Part shown: positions 15,478-23,530 of the stretch, piece by piece
Numbering within the stretch: position 1 is the first letter of the stretch
How the letters are laid out: the number at the start of each line of letters is the position of its first letter
NCBI RefSeq assembly: GCF_000380985.1
Contig: NZ_KB905701.1
Coordinates: 1-64,000 of the forward strand
DNA length: 64,000 bases
Origin: Proteiniphilum acetatigenes DSM 18083
GTDB taxonomy: Bacteria > Bacteroidota > Bacteroidia > Bacteroidales > Dysgonomonadaceae
Direction of reading: 5' to 3'
Made by a program: the position numbers and the translations under genes
Notes under the pieces: model-generated
The model's input: only the letters and a program-made list of their open reading frames with translations
What the model was told of the DNA's origin: nothing
Databases searched by the model: none

Positions 15478-16197
15478 TTATTTCGGTAGTTCTATAGGAA
15501 CTTCCATCAGAAGAATTTCTGAATTCTCCAATGCTTCAAGAGGGAAATGGTCGGTATCCCAAATACCATAACCATCCCTCTTGTTCAGTATTTGATCACC
15601 AACTTTGGCTTTTCCCCGAATGGCGAAAATATAGACGCCGTTTCCCGTTTTTTTGAGGTTGTATTCTTTCGACACACCACTCTCGAAATGAGCCAGGTGA
15701 AACCATGCGTCCTGATGGATCCACAATCCTTCATCTTCTTTGTAGGGAGAGATGATCTGTTGGAAATCATTGGGTTTTGCAGAATCGGCGATATGCATTT
15801 GCTCGTATCTTGGCGTGATGCCTTTCTCACGAGGGAAGATCCATATCTGTAACAGTTCCACAGGCCGGTCGCTGTTCGCATTGAACTCGCTGTGGGTTAC
15901 TCCTGTACCGGCAGACATCACCTGTATATCCCCATTGCGGATCACACCGCCGTTACCCATGCTGTCCCTATGTTCCAAATCGCCTTCCAGGGGTATAGTA
16001 ATAATTTCCATGTCGTTGTGAGGATGGGTGCCGAAACCTCCTCCCCCTTCTATATAGTCGTCATTGATTACCCGAAGCACACCGAAATGCATCCTCGCAC
16101 GATTGTAGTAATTGGAAAAACTAAATGTATGAGCAGATTTTAGCCAGCCGTGATTGGCATACCCCCGGGAGGTAGCCGGATGATAAATAGTTTTCAT
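15478..16197 (-). CDS. Pirin-family protein (bicupin)
   Basis: 239 residues. MKTIYHPATSRGYANHGWLKSAHTFSF and the metal-binding GFGTHPHNDMEIITI, with EHRDSMGN and GVTHSEFN, form the N-terminal cupin of pirins; the iron-binding His/Glu set (HPHxDxE...H) is complete. The C-terminal cupin is degenerate, as usual. Some bacterial pirins have quercetinase activity or modulate pyruvate metabolism; the role here is unknown. It is monocistronic and divergent from the TIGR01777 gene, with GTTATTT/AAATAAC (16219-16235) in the intergenic region. Confidence 0.93.
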   Translation of the reverse strand: MKTIYHPATSRGYANHGWLKSAHTFSFSNYYNRARMHFGVLRVINDDYIEGGGGFGTHPHNDMEIITIPLEGDLEHRDSMGNGGVIRNGDIQVMSAGTGVTHSEFNANSDRPVELLQIWIFPREKGITPRYEQMHIADSAKPNDFQQIISPYKEDEGLWIHQDAWFHLAHFESGVSKEYNLKKTGNGVYIFAIRGKAKVGDQILNKRDGYGIWDTDHFPLEALENSEILLMEVPIELPK

Positions 16198-16290
16198 AAT
16201 TAATTCTGGTTGATTGGTGTTATTTATGAAATAACAGCTGTTCTGTATGAATTGTTTAATGTGCCGTGAAATATGATATTATATAGTGAA

Positions 16291-16316
16291 GAGGGCAACA
16301 ATTGCGCTCTTTTTTT
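16291..16316 (+). terminator. Terminator-like hairpin without an upstream gene
   Basis: GAGGGCAA (16291-16298) pairs with TTGCGCTC (16302-16309) with one mismatch, followed by seven T. On the plus strand nothing ends before it; the preceding gene on this strand stops at 15460. It may end a short leader RNA or attenuate the TIGR01777 gene that starts at 16372. Confidence 0.55.
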
Positions 16317-16371
16317 GTTTATCTGATGGAGCGTCTAAGAAACTGTTTCTAACTTTATTAAAGGATTACAA

Positions 16372-17316
16372 ATGAAGACGATTTTGATTACAGGCGGATC
16401 GGGAATGGTGGGCAAAAGGCTATCGGAACTGCTCATCGGGAAAGGATACAAGGTGATCTGGTTAAGTCGTGAACGGTATGTGAAGGCGCAGATTCCGCGC
16501 TATCGCTGGGATTACCGGAAAGGAGAGATCGACAGGGAGGCTGTGGAACAGGCCGACGTGATCGTTCATCTGGCCGGATCAAACTTAGGTGATGGCTCCT
16601 GGACGCGGTTGAAGAAACAGAAGATTGTAGAGAGCCGTGTGCAGACGGCAAAATTGTTGCTGGAGACAGTGAAAAAGATGGATAAAAAGCCCGAGGCATT
16701 TATCTCTGCTTCGGCGGTCGGTTTTTACGGACAGGAGACGGGAGAGAAGATATTCACTGAGGAGGATAATCCCGCAGATAGTGATTTTCTGAGTCGTACC
16801 TGCCGGAAATGGGAAGCCGAGGCTTTCAGGTTCAGGGATGAACTGGATGTACGTACGGTGGCGTTGCGAACGGCCTTTGTGATATCCAAAGATAGTGAAG
16901 CTTTCGGAAAGATGGTGCTGCCGACACGGTTCGGATTAGGAGCACCACTGGGTTCGGGCAGACAATATCTGAGTTGGATCCATATTGAGGATATTTGCCG
17001 CCTCTATTTGAAAGCGATAGAAGATAGTGCGATGCAGGGCGTTTATAATGCGGTCGCACCGGAATTTATCACCAATGCCGGGTTTATGAAGACGCTGGCC
17101 AAAGAGATGAAGCGTCCTTTTCTTATGCCGCCGATACCGGCTTTTCTGCTGCGGCTCTTTATGGGACAGGCAGCCGATATGGTACTGTATGGCAGTCGCA
17201 TCTCATCACAAAAGGTGATCGATGCAGGATATGAATTTACTTATCCTTCAGTAAAAGAAGCCATAGAGGCTACTCTCTTGAGAATGAAAGAAAAGGATGA
17301 GAATCCGAAAAAGTGA
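16372..17316 (+). CDS. TIGR01777-family NAD(P)-dependent epimerase-like protein
   Basis: 314 residues. ILITGGSGMVGKRLSELL is the Rossmann nucleotide-binding loop; DVIVHLAGSNLGDGSW, FISASAVGFYG and YLSWIHIEDICRLYLKAIED are signatures of the TIGR01777 (YfcH-like) branch of extended short-chain dehydrogenases. The C-terminal DUF1731 segment (about 245-295, AKEMKRPFLMPPIPAFLLRL) is present. The function is unknown; no membrane segments. It overlaps the Crp/Fnr gene by four bases, so they share a transcript. Confidence 0.92.
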   Translation: MKTILITGGSGMVGKRLSELLIGKGYKVIWLSRERYVKAQIPRYRWDYRKGEIDREAVEQADVIVHLAGSNLGDGSWTRLKKQKIVESRVQTAKLLLETVKKMDKKPEAFISASAVGFYGQETGEKIFTEEDNPADSDFLSRTCRKWEAEAFRFRDELDVRTVALRTAFVISKDSEAFGKMVLPTRFGLGAPLGSGRQYLSWIHIEDICRLYLKAIEDSAMQGVYNAVAPEFITNAGFMKTLAKEMKRPFLMPPIPAFLLRLFMGQAADMVLYGSRISSQKVIDAGYEFTYPSVKEAIEATLLRMKEKDENPKK

Positions 17317-17936
17317 AAGATGGCCCTGTTACTGAAAAAGCATCGATGACCAAGATGGATAAGGAGAAAACTTTGAGAGAGGTATACCGGCATCCGTTAC
17401 TGACGGAAGAGGATCTTACGGTGATTAGGGATGTACATACCGAAGTGATGTTCAATAAAGGAGATTTCTTCCTGAAACGAGGTGAGAGATCAGACAGTTA
17501 CCTGATCCTTGAGAACGGGCTGATGCGGTCTTTTGTCTATGATTACGACGGAAATGAGATTACCACCAGTTTTTTCTCCAACCATGAGGTTGTTATTGAA
17601 GTATTGTCACTGTTTCAACAAACCCTTTCGGATGAATATATTCAGGCGCTGACCGACTGTATTTGCTGGAAGATCGATCTGGACAGGTTTGAAATGTTAT
17701 ATCACTCTATCCAGGGACTGAATGAATGGGGCAGGGCATGGATGTCGGAACAGCTTTTCCAGTCAAAACAACGCTCGGTAGAGATGATCACCCAAACAGC
17801 GACAGAACGGTATCTGAAGTTGATCAAAGAAAAGCCTCAAGTAATCAGGCAGGCTCCATTGAAGCAGATCGCGACCTATCTTGGCATCACTGATACCTCT
17901 TTAAGCCGTATCCGCAAAGAATTAACTTTTCATTAG
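17313..17936 (+). CDS. Crp/Fnr-family transcriptional regulator
   Basis: 207 residues from the GTG at 17313, which overlaps the previous stop; ATGs at 17346 and 17355 are alternatives that would trim 11-14 residues. The cyclic-nucleotide-binding jelly roll (about 25-140) includes FNKGDFFLKRGERSDSYLIL and MRSFVYDYDGNEITTSFF. The C-terminal helix-turn-helix is LKQIATYLGITDTSLSRIRKEL. There is no Fnr-type cysteine cluster. This subgroup in Bacteroidetes often controls neighbouring genes; here that is the epimerase-like gene and possibly the downstream VOC gene. Confidence 0.88.
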   Translation: MKDGPVTEKASMTKMDKEKTLREVYRHPLLTEEDLTVIRDVHTEVMFNKGDFFLKRGERSDSYLILENGLMRSFVYDYDGNEITTSFFSNHEVVIEVLSLFQQTLSDEYIQALTDCICWKIDLDRFEMLYHSIQGLNEWGRAWMSEQLFQSKQRSVEMITQTATERYLKLIKEKPQVIRQAPLKQIATYLGITDTSLSRIRKELTFH

Positions 17937-18131
17937 CCATTTGGCTTTTCTTGTCATAAGATAAGTGTTTTAAAAAGTCGGTACCCTATTTTTGTAATAT
18001 CTAATTATTCAGAACATCGATCTAAAACAATAAAATCATGGCACAAAAAGATCATCAACCTATTTACCCTGTTGAAAATGAGTAAGATGGGTATCAGCAA
18101 ACTGAAGGAAGCAGCGGAATCGCCCGAATAA
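17937..18131 (+). other. Promoter and frameshifted short-ORF remnant
   Basis: TATTTTTG at 17987-17994 is a -7 box. ATG 18038 opens 15 codons (MAQKDHQPIYPVENE). The +1 frame then reads IINLFTLLKMSKMGISKLKEAAESPE to a stop just before 18131; joined by a one-base shift they would make one small protein. It may be a decayed small gene or a genuine 17-residue peptide from the ATG within (MSKMGISKL). No family is recognised. The gap then continues as the stem-loop repeat. Confidence 0.35.
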
Positions 18132-18214
18132 TTTCAATTACATTAGACTATTTTTCGCTATGGCATAGCTCAAGCAAGCTTGGCTCTGCTCATTTAGCTT
18201 AACGAAATAGTTCA
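18132..18214 (+). repeat. Covarying stem-loop repeat, copy 1
   Basis: It starts TTCAATTACATTAG. It contains the nested palindromes GCTATGGCATAGC and CAAGCAAGCTTG, and outer arms ACTATTTTTCG and CGAAATAGT. The same layout recurs at 28002-28151 with different arm sequences that still pair, and a partial form lies at 32327-32363. Confidence 0.7.
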
Positions 18215-18245
18215 TTATATATAATCACTTAAACATTTAAAAATC

Positions 18246-18677
18246 ATGCTTAAATTAGATCCGTACCTCAATTTTGACGGTACATGCGAAGAGGCTTTCA
18301 ATTTCTACAGATCCGTATTTGGCGGAGAGTTTAAAGGTGGAATCATGAGAATGAAAGATGTGGAGGGAATGGACCTGCCCCAGGCTTTTAAAGACCGTGT
18401 AATGCATGTCTCATTGCCTGTCGGTAACGATCTGCTGATGGGGTCGGATACGATACCCGGTATGGGCAATCCTTTTCAAGCGGGGAATAATAACTATATC
18501 AGCATCACAGCCGACAGTCGTGAGGAAGCTGACAGGCTGTTCAACGAACTGTCGGTCGGAGGTGAGGTCGAGATGCCGATGGAGGATATGTTCTGGGGCG
18601 ATTACTTCGGCAGTTTCAAAGACCGGTTCGGGGTAATGTGGATGATCTCCAGCCCATCAGGGCAACAGATGATGTAA
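18246..18677 (+). CDS. VOC-superfamily protein, PhnB-like
   Basis: 143 residues. LDPYLNFDGTCEEAFNFYRSVFGGEF is the PhnB-type opening; MHVSLPVGNDLLMGSD, ADSREEADRLFNELSVGGEVEMPM and WGDYFGSFKDRFGVMWM complete the two beta-alpha-beta-beta-beta modules. These small cytoplasmic proteins are often called 3-demethylubiquinone-9 methyltransferase-like or glyoxalase-like but lack an assigned activity. The gene stands alone after the repeat element. Confidence 0.9.
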   Translation: MLKLDPYLNFDGTCEEAFNFYRSVFGGEFKGGIMRMKDVEGMDLPQAFKDRVMHVSLPVGNDLLMGSDTIPGMGNPFQAGNNNYISITADSREEADRLFNELSVGGEVEMPMEDMFWGDYFGSFKDRFGVMWMISSPSGQQMM

Positions 18678-18688
18678 TTTCCCCAACT

Positions 18689-19924
18689 TTACTTTTTACT
18701 TATCTTATATAATCGTCCTTCATCCGTTACGGCATAGAGTGCACCGTCGTTACCGTCGGCCACATCACGGAAGCGTTGCCCTTCATTGGCGAGCAGGCGT
18801 TCCTCGCCTGTTACTTTGTTATCTTTGATCACAAGCCGGACAATATGCTTAGTATTGAGTCCGCCAATGAAGAGGTTATTTTCCCATTCGGGGATAGCGT
18901 TGGAGCTATAGAAAGCCATACCACTGGGTGAGAAGACAGGATCCCAGTAGTAAACAGGTTGCTCCATACCTTCTTTTTGTGTAATTCCTTCACCGATGAT
19001 ATTGCCGCTGTACTCGATGCCATAGGTGATGGTAGGCCATCCATAGTTTTTACCCGGTTTGATAAGATTGACTTCATCACCGCCGCGCGGGCCCATCTCA
19101 CTGAGCCAGAGTTCACCTGTAACAGGATGGATATCCAGGCCCTGCGGATTACGGTGTCCGTAGCTGTATATCTCCGGCAGTGCTCCTTCGGTACCGATAA
19201 ACGGGTTGCCCGGGACAGGTTCACCTTCTGTGGTGATGTATATTACTTTACCGTGACCGGTATTGAGCTTTTGGGCGTTGGGACGGGTGGCGAGATCAGA
19301 CCGTTCACCGGTAGTAGCGAAGATATGTCCGTTTTTATCAAACAGCAGACGGCTGCCGAAATGCATGCTGTTATCGTAGTAGGGGATGGCGCGGTAGATG
19401 ATTTGAAAATCCTCTATTTTTGTTTCATCATCGGAGAGTTTTCCTTTGCCCACTGCTGTGAGGGAGCCTTGCGCAGCCCGTTCGGCAAAAGTGAAATAGA
19501 GCATCCTGCTACTACTGAAATCGGGTGCCGGTGCCACATCCAGCAATCCTCCCTGACTCCGGTCGTCTACTTCAGGAAATCCTGTAATGGGAGCACTTAC
19601 ATTGCCGTCGGTGGTGGCGATACGCATGGTACCGCCCTTTTCTGTGATGGCCAGCCGGCCGTCAGGCAGTGGTGTGACCGCCCATGGCTTCACTAATCCG
19701 TCGGCGATAACAGTCGCTTCGTAAGGAGTTGTCGTTTTCACGCCTGCAACGCGGGTTTGTCCCTCGAAAGCGGGTTTAAAATCGGGATTATTGGGTTTTT
19801 CAGTCTCTACCGGGGGCAGAGTCTCCTCTTTCGGTTCTTCTTCGTTTGTTTTCGATGCTTCGCATGAAGCCGAGAGCAACACGAAGGCTGATAAAAAAAG
19901 TGCTGTAATCTTTAAATAGTTCAT
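18689..19924 (-). CDS. PQQ-dependent aldose sugar dehydrogenase-like lipoprotein
   Basis: 411 residues. A lipoprotein signal (MNYLKITALFLSAFVLLSASC) has its lipid cysteine at about 21 and is followed by a proline/glutamate-rich linker. The six-bladed propeller of the YliI/GdhB family follows, with GLVKPWAVTPLPDGRLAITEKGG, GHGKVIYI, YGHRNPQGLDIHP and LWLSEMGPRGGDEVNLI. These enzymes oxidise aldoses in the periplasm with PQQ as cofactor; whether this organism makes or obtains PQQ cannot be seen. It converges with the VOC gene 11 bases away. Confidence 0.9.
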   Translation of the reverse strand: MNYLKITALFLSAFVLLSASCEASKTNEEEPKEETLPPVETEKPNNPDFKPAFEGQTRVAGVKTTTPYEATVIADGLVKPWAVTPLPDGRLAITEKGGTMRIATTDGNVSAPITGFPEVDDRSQGGLLDVAPAPDFSSSRMLYFTFAERAAQGSLTAVGKGKLSDDETKIEDFQIIYRAIPYYDNSMHFGSRLLFDKNGHIFATTGERSDLATRPNAQKLNTGHGKVIYITTEGEPVPGNPFIGTEGALPEIYSYGHRNPQGLDIHPVTGELWLSEMGPRGGDEVNLIKPGKNYGWPTITYGIEYSGNIIGEGITQKEGMEQPVYYWDPVFSPSGMAFYSSNAIPEWENNLFIGGLNTKHIVRLVIKDNKVTGEERLLANEGQRFRDVADGNDGALYAVTDEGRLYKISKK

Positions 19925-20071
19925 AGGACTGTGATTTATTGTAATCTGATTGTTTTGAATAGAAAGTTATCCGGAACATGTCACCACCCTTATGTGGATT
20001 GTAATCCGAATAACTCATTTTATTTAACAACGCGTAAATCGCAATTGTTCAATAATATAATTGACTATAAA

Positions 20072-23000
20072 CTATTTTATCTCTACCTCAATCCATTGGG
20101 AACGGTTAGGTGGTGCGGGTGCAGTGACCTGAGGACGGGGATTGGCTTTGAGTTCTTCAAGCAGTACCTCTACCGCTTTCTCGATGGAGGGATCATTTCC
20201 TTTGGCCAGTTCTTCGGGGCGGTCAATCACCTCTATGTCGGGATAAACGCCGATACCTTCGATAATCCATTCACCGGTTTGATCGTAGATACCGAAGCGG
20301 GGAACGGAGATATAGCCGCCGTCCACTAAGCGGGCGTTACCGGAGATGCCGACCAATCCTCCCCAGGTACGGGTGCCGATCAACTTGCCTTCTCCGGTTT
20401 TACGGAAGAAGTAAGGGAAAGCGTCACCGCCGGAAGAGGAATAGCCATTGATAAGCATTGCCTTGGGACCGTCGTGCGCGATACCGGGCGTTTTCATCGG
20501 TTGTGGTAATCCGTTACGGTGCCAGTAAACCAGGGTGCGACGGTTAAGCAGGTCGATCATCCTGTCGGGGATAAAGCCACCGCCATTGTACCGGTCATCG
20601 ATGATAAGCGCCTCTTTATGATGGTAGGCATACATCCCCCTGAAAAGTTCGCGGTTGCCTTCGACAGCTGTATTGGGTACATGAATGTAGCCGATCTTAC
20701 CGCCGGAAAGACGGTCGACCATTTCCCTGCGTTGATTCACCCAGTCCATATATCTTAGTTCCTGTTCGCTTGTAATGGTTTTAACGTTATAGCTTTTTGC
20801 CCCCGAAGCCGAGGGGCTGTTGTTGACTGTCAGTTCGATATACCGGTCGCCCGTATTCTCGAGCAGTTCATAAGGATTTTGGGCGGTAGTCAGCTCCTGC
20901 CCGTTGATGCGGATGATATAGTCGCCTTCTTTTACATTAATGCCACTTTCCGTAAGAGGGGATCGACGGTTTTCGTTCCAGTTTTCGCCGGGATATATTT
21001 TCCGTATCTTGTATCGGCCGGCGGAAAGGTCAGCCTCTAATTCCGCACCCAATAATCCTCCATTGATACGGTCTACCCGTGCGATATCACCCCAGTCGAC
21101 ATATGCATGCCCGGTATTGGTTTCGCTCACTATTTCGTTGAGGATATAGTCGAGATCGAATCGGCTGGGTACGTAAGGAAGCAGTGCTCCGTAACTTTTC
21201 TGAATACTTTTCCAGTCCACACCATGCAGATTATTCACGTAAAAGTAGTCGCGGAAGATACGGAATGCATCGGCATAGATCTGGTTCCATTCGGCACGGG
21301 GATCGATCTTCATATTGAGGTTGTCAAGATTGATCGTACCTGTGCCGGCAGCTTGTCCTGTCTGGTTTTTTGCTACACCGTAGTTATTACCCCGGCGATA
21401 GATAAACGATTTTCCATCTGCCGCAAGGATGCCGTAACCAGTCTCGTCAAGAATATCTTCGGCTTTTTCTTCGTTGATATTGTAACGCATGATCTTATTT
21501 CCGGTGGCATAGAGGAGTCCCTCTTCTACAACACCAATGATGCGATAGTTGCCGGGTTGCAGGGGTAACGCCTGTATCCGGTTTCGTGCGTTATCTGTAT
21601 CTATCTTTACTTTTATCTCTCCCGACAATTTACTATCACTCCCTCTATCTTTTTCTTTTGCAGTACTTTTTTTCCCGTTTTTCTCCGCATTATCGTCTTT
21701 CTCCTCACCATAGGGTTCCTTGTCTTCCTTGTAGGGAGTGAGGGTTGTGCCATCGTCACGCAGTGGAAGGGCGTAGATACGGGTAGCGTTGTTGTAAAGA
21801 TAATCGAACTCGAAACTACTGAAAGCGAGGTTGAAGTCGCGATTGGAGAGGAAAAAGAGGAATTTTCCATCGCGGCTGAATACCGGGTTACTGTCGGAAA
21901 AAGTGGCATCGGTAAGCTGATACTTACGGCCGCTGGAAAGCTGGTACACCCAGAGGGCGGATTGGTAGTTGGGAGACGATTTGCTGTAGGCTATCCAGTC
22001 GCCGTCGGGAGAGAAGGAGTAATCTCTGATCTCTTCTGCAGTCGCTTCGTCAATAGCGGTCTGTCTGCCCGTGGCGACATCCACCAGCCATAGCTTCATA
22101 GTGCGGTCGCTATAGACGAGGTGTGTGCTGCGTGGTGACCATTCGGCCGTATGTTTCCATGCTGCGGAGCCGTGGGTGATTTGTCGTGGGGTTGCTCCCT
22201 CCTTATTTTCAAGTATGTAGAGTTCGTACTCTCCGGTCGCATCGGAGCAGTAGGCGATCTGTTTGCCGTCGGGCGACCATACGGGAGAGATTTCACGGAC
22301 ACCTTGAGTATTGGTGAGATTTCGTATTTCTCCTTTTTCTACCGGTACGCTGTAGATATCGCCGCGAGCCTCGAAAAGTGCCCGTTTACCGGAGGGCGAG
22401 AGACTATAACTGCCGATAAATTCCTTCACATTTCTGAAATAGGGTTGCAGATTGGGATTGTCGTAATGGATGGATACGGTTATCTTACGGCTGCTGCCGG
22501 ATGCAAGATCGAGCACATGGAGGTAACCTCCGTTTTCATAGACCAACTTGCCATTACGGCCGGAGGGCCACATCACATCAAAGTCGCTATGGCGTGTAAT
22601 TTGCTCATTTTCGCCGGTAGTCACGTTATAGCGCCATATATTAAGGCGCGCGTCGCGGTCGGATGCATAAAAGATATTATTGCCGTGCCATACGGGCCAC
22701 TGGTCGGAACCGGCCCATTGAGTGACCTGTCGTGAACGGTTGTTTGCCAGGTCGTATGTCCACAGGTCAGTGGCGCGTCCTCCCTTATAACGTTTCCAGG
22801 TGCGGAATTCGCGGTCGACCGGGGTGAAGCAGAGTTGTGATCCGTCGGGCGAGAAGGTGGCGAACCCGCCGTTGACGATGGGAAGCGGTTCCTCGAATCC
22901 GCCGTCGATACCCACGGTGAAGTAACGTCCGTTACGGTCGCCGAAACTCGTGCGATTGGCCCGGAAGAGGATACGCTTGCTGTCGGGTGTCCAGTCGAGC

Positions 23001-23359
23001 ACAACGTTGTCGAATCCACCCCTCGGCGGCATTTCTCCTATGGGGTTGTAGAAGGTGAGTTGCCGTGCGGTACCTCCCCCGGATGGCATTACCCATATCT
23101 GGCGGCTGCCGGAATACTCGGCTGAGAAGGCGATCCATTTGCCATCGGGTGATATCTTGGGGAACAACTCGATACCGCGGTGTGAGGTAATTCTTTTTGC
23201 GGAACCACCGTTGGCATTTACTGTCCAGATATCACCTGCATAAACGAATGCGATCAGGTTTCCGTTGATATCGGGATAACGCATCATACGTGCGTCGTCC
23301 ATTGCCGAAGCCTGTAGGAAAAAGAGGCTTGACAGGATCAGAGTAGTGAGTTCTCTCAT
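20072..23359 (-). CDS. Tricorn-like S41 protease, secreted
   Basis: 1095 residues with a signal peptide (1-19). The first two thirds are PD40/WD40-like beta-propeller repeats (many FSPDG and SPDGKWIA segments: LFPKISPDGKWIAFSAEY, ATFSPDGSQLCF, EISPVWSPDGKQIAYCSD). A charged linker lies near 555-590, a helical tricorn C1 domain near 685-745, a PDZ domain near 750-850 and the S41 core near 870-1060, with the nucleophile in GYSSSGGDAFPYFFR. Archaeal tricorn is a cytosolic peptide-degrading hexamer; this exported form is common in Bacteroidetes and probably degrades peptides in the periplasm. The PDZ and catalytic parts look complete. Confidence 0.93.
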   Translation of the reverse strand: MRELTTLILSSLFFLQASAMDDARMMRYPDINGNLIAFVYAGDIWTVNANGGSAKRITSHRGIELFPKISPDGKWIAFSAEYSGSRQIWVMPSGGGTARQLTFYNPIGEMPPRGGFDNVVLDWTPDSKRILFRANRTSFGDRNGRYFTVGIDGGFEEPLPIVNGGFATFSPDGSQLCFTPVDREFRTWKRYKGGRATDLWTYDLANNRSRQVTQWAGSDQWPVWHGNNIFYASDRDARLNIWRYNVTTGENEQITRHSDFDVMWPSGRNGKLVYENGGYLHVLDLASGSSRKITVSIHYDNPNLQPYFRNVKEFIGSYSLSPSGKRALFEARGDIYSVPVEKGEIRNLTNTQGVREISPVWSPDGKQIAYCSDATGEYELYILENKEGATPRQITHGSAAWKHTAEWSPRSTHLVYSDRTMKLWLVDVATGRQTAIDEATAEEIRDYSFSPDGDWIAYSKSSPNYQSALWVYQLSSGRKYQLTDATFSDSNPVFSRDGKFLFFLSNRDFNLAFSSFEFDYLYNNATRIYALPLRDDGTTLTPYKEDKEPYGEEKDDNAEKNGKKSTAKEKDRGSDSKLSGEIKVKIDTDNARNRIQALPLQPGNYRIIGVVEEGLLYATGNKIMRYNINEEKAEDILDETGYGILAADGKSFIYRRGNNYGVAKNQTGQAAGTGTINLDNLNMKIDPRAEWNQIYADAFRIFRDYFYVNNLHGVDWKSIQKSYGALLPYVPSRFDLDYILNEIVSETNTGHAYVDWGDIARVDRINGGLLGAELEADLSAGRYKIRKIYPGENWNENRRSPLTESGINVKEGDYIIRINGQELTTAQNPYELLENTGDRYIELTVNNSPSASGAKSYNVKTITSEQELRYMDWVNQRREMVDRLSGGKIGYIHVPNTAVEGNRELFRGMYAYHHKEALIIDDRYNGGGFIPDRMIDLLNRRTLVYWHRNGLPQPMKTPGIAHDGPKAMLINGYSSSGGDAFPYFFRKTGEGKLIGTRTWGGLVGISGNARLVDGGYISVPRFGIYDQTGEWIIEGIGVYPDIEVIDRPEELAKGNDPSIEKAVEVLLEELKANPRPQVTAPAPPNRSQWIEVEIK

Positions 23360-23435
23360 AAATATAAATTTGTTATTTTGAGGTCAAAATTACAGTTTTT
23401 TTTCGAGAAATTCCTTGTTTTCAGTTATTCGATCA

Positions 23436-23459
23436 AATTATGGAATTTTTTCCATAATT
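23436..23459. promoter_or_regulatory. Perfect inverted repeat between divergent genes
   Basis: AATTATGGAA (23436-23445), TTTT, TTCCATAATT (23450-23459). It lies between the tricorn-like gene and the carboxyltransferase gene, which diverge, and may be an operator for one or both. Confidence 0.5.
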
Positions 23460-23486
23460 AAAATAGGAAGTGAGTTATTATTGTTA

Positions 23487-23494
23487 TACTTTTG
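23487..23494 (+). promoter_or_regulatory. -7 element for the carboxyltransferase gene
   Basis: TACTTTTG matches TAnnTTTG; the ATG at 23531 is 36 bases away. No -33 TTTG at the right distance. Confidence 0.45.
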
Positions 23495-23530
23495 CAGTGT
23501 ATAACCTGTTTAATTGAAAAAACCACTATT

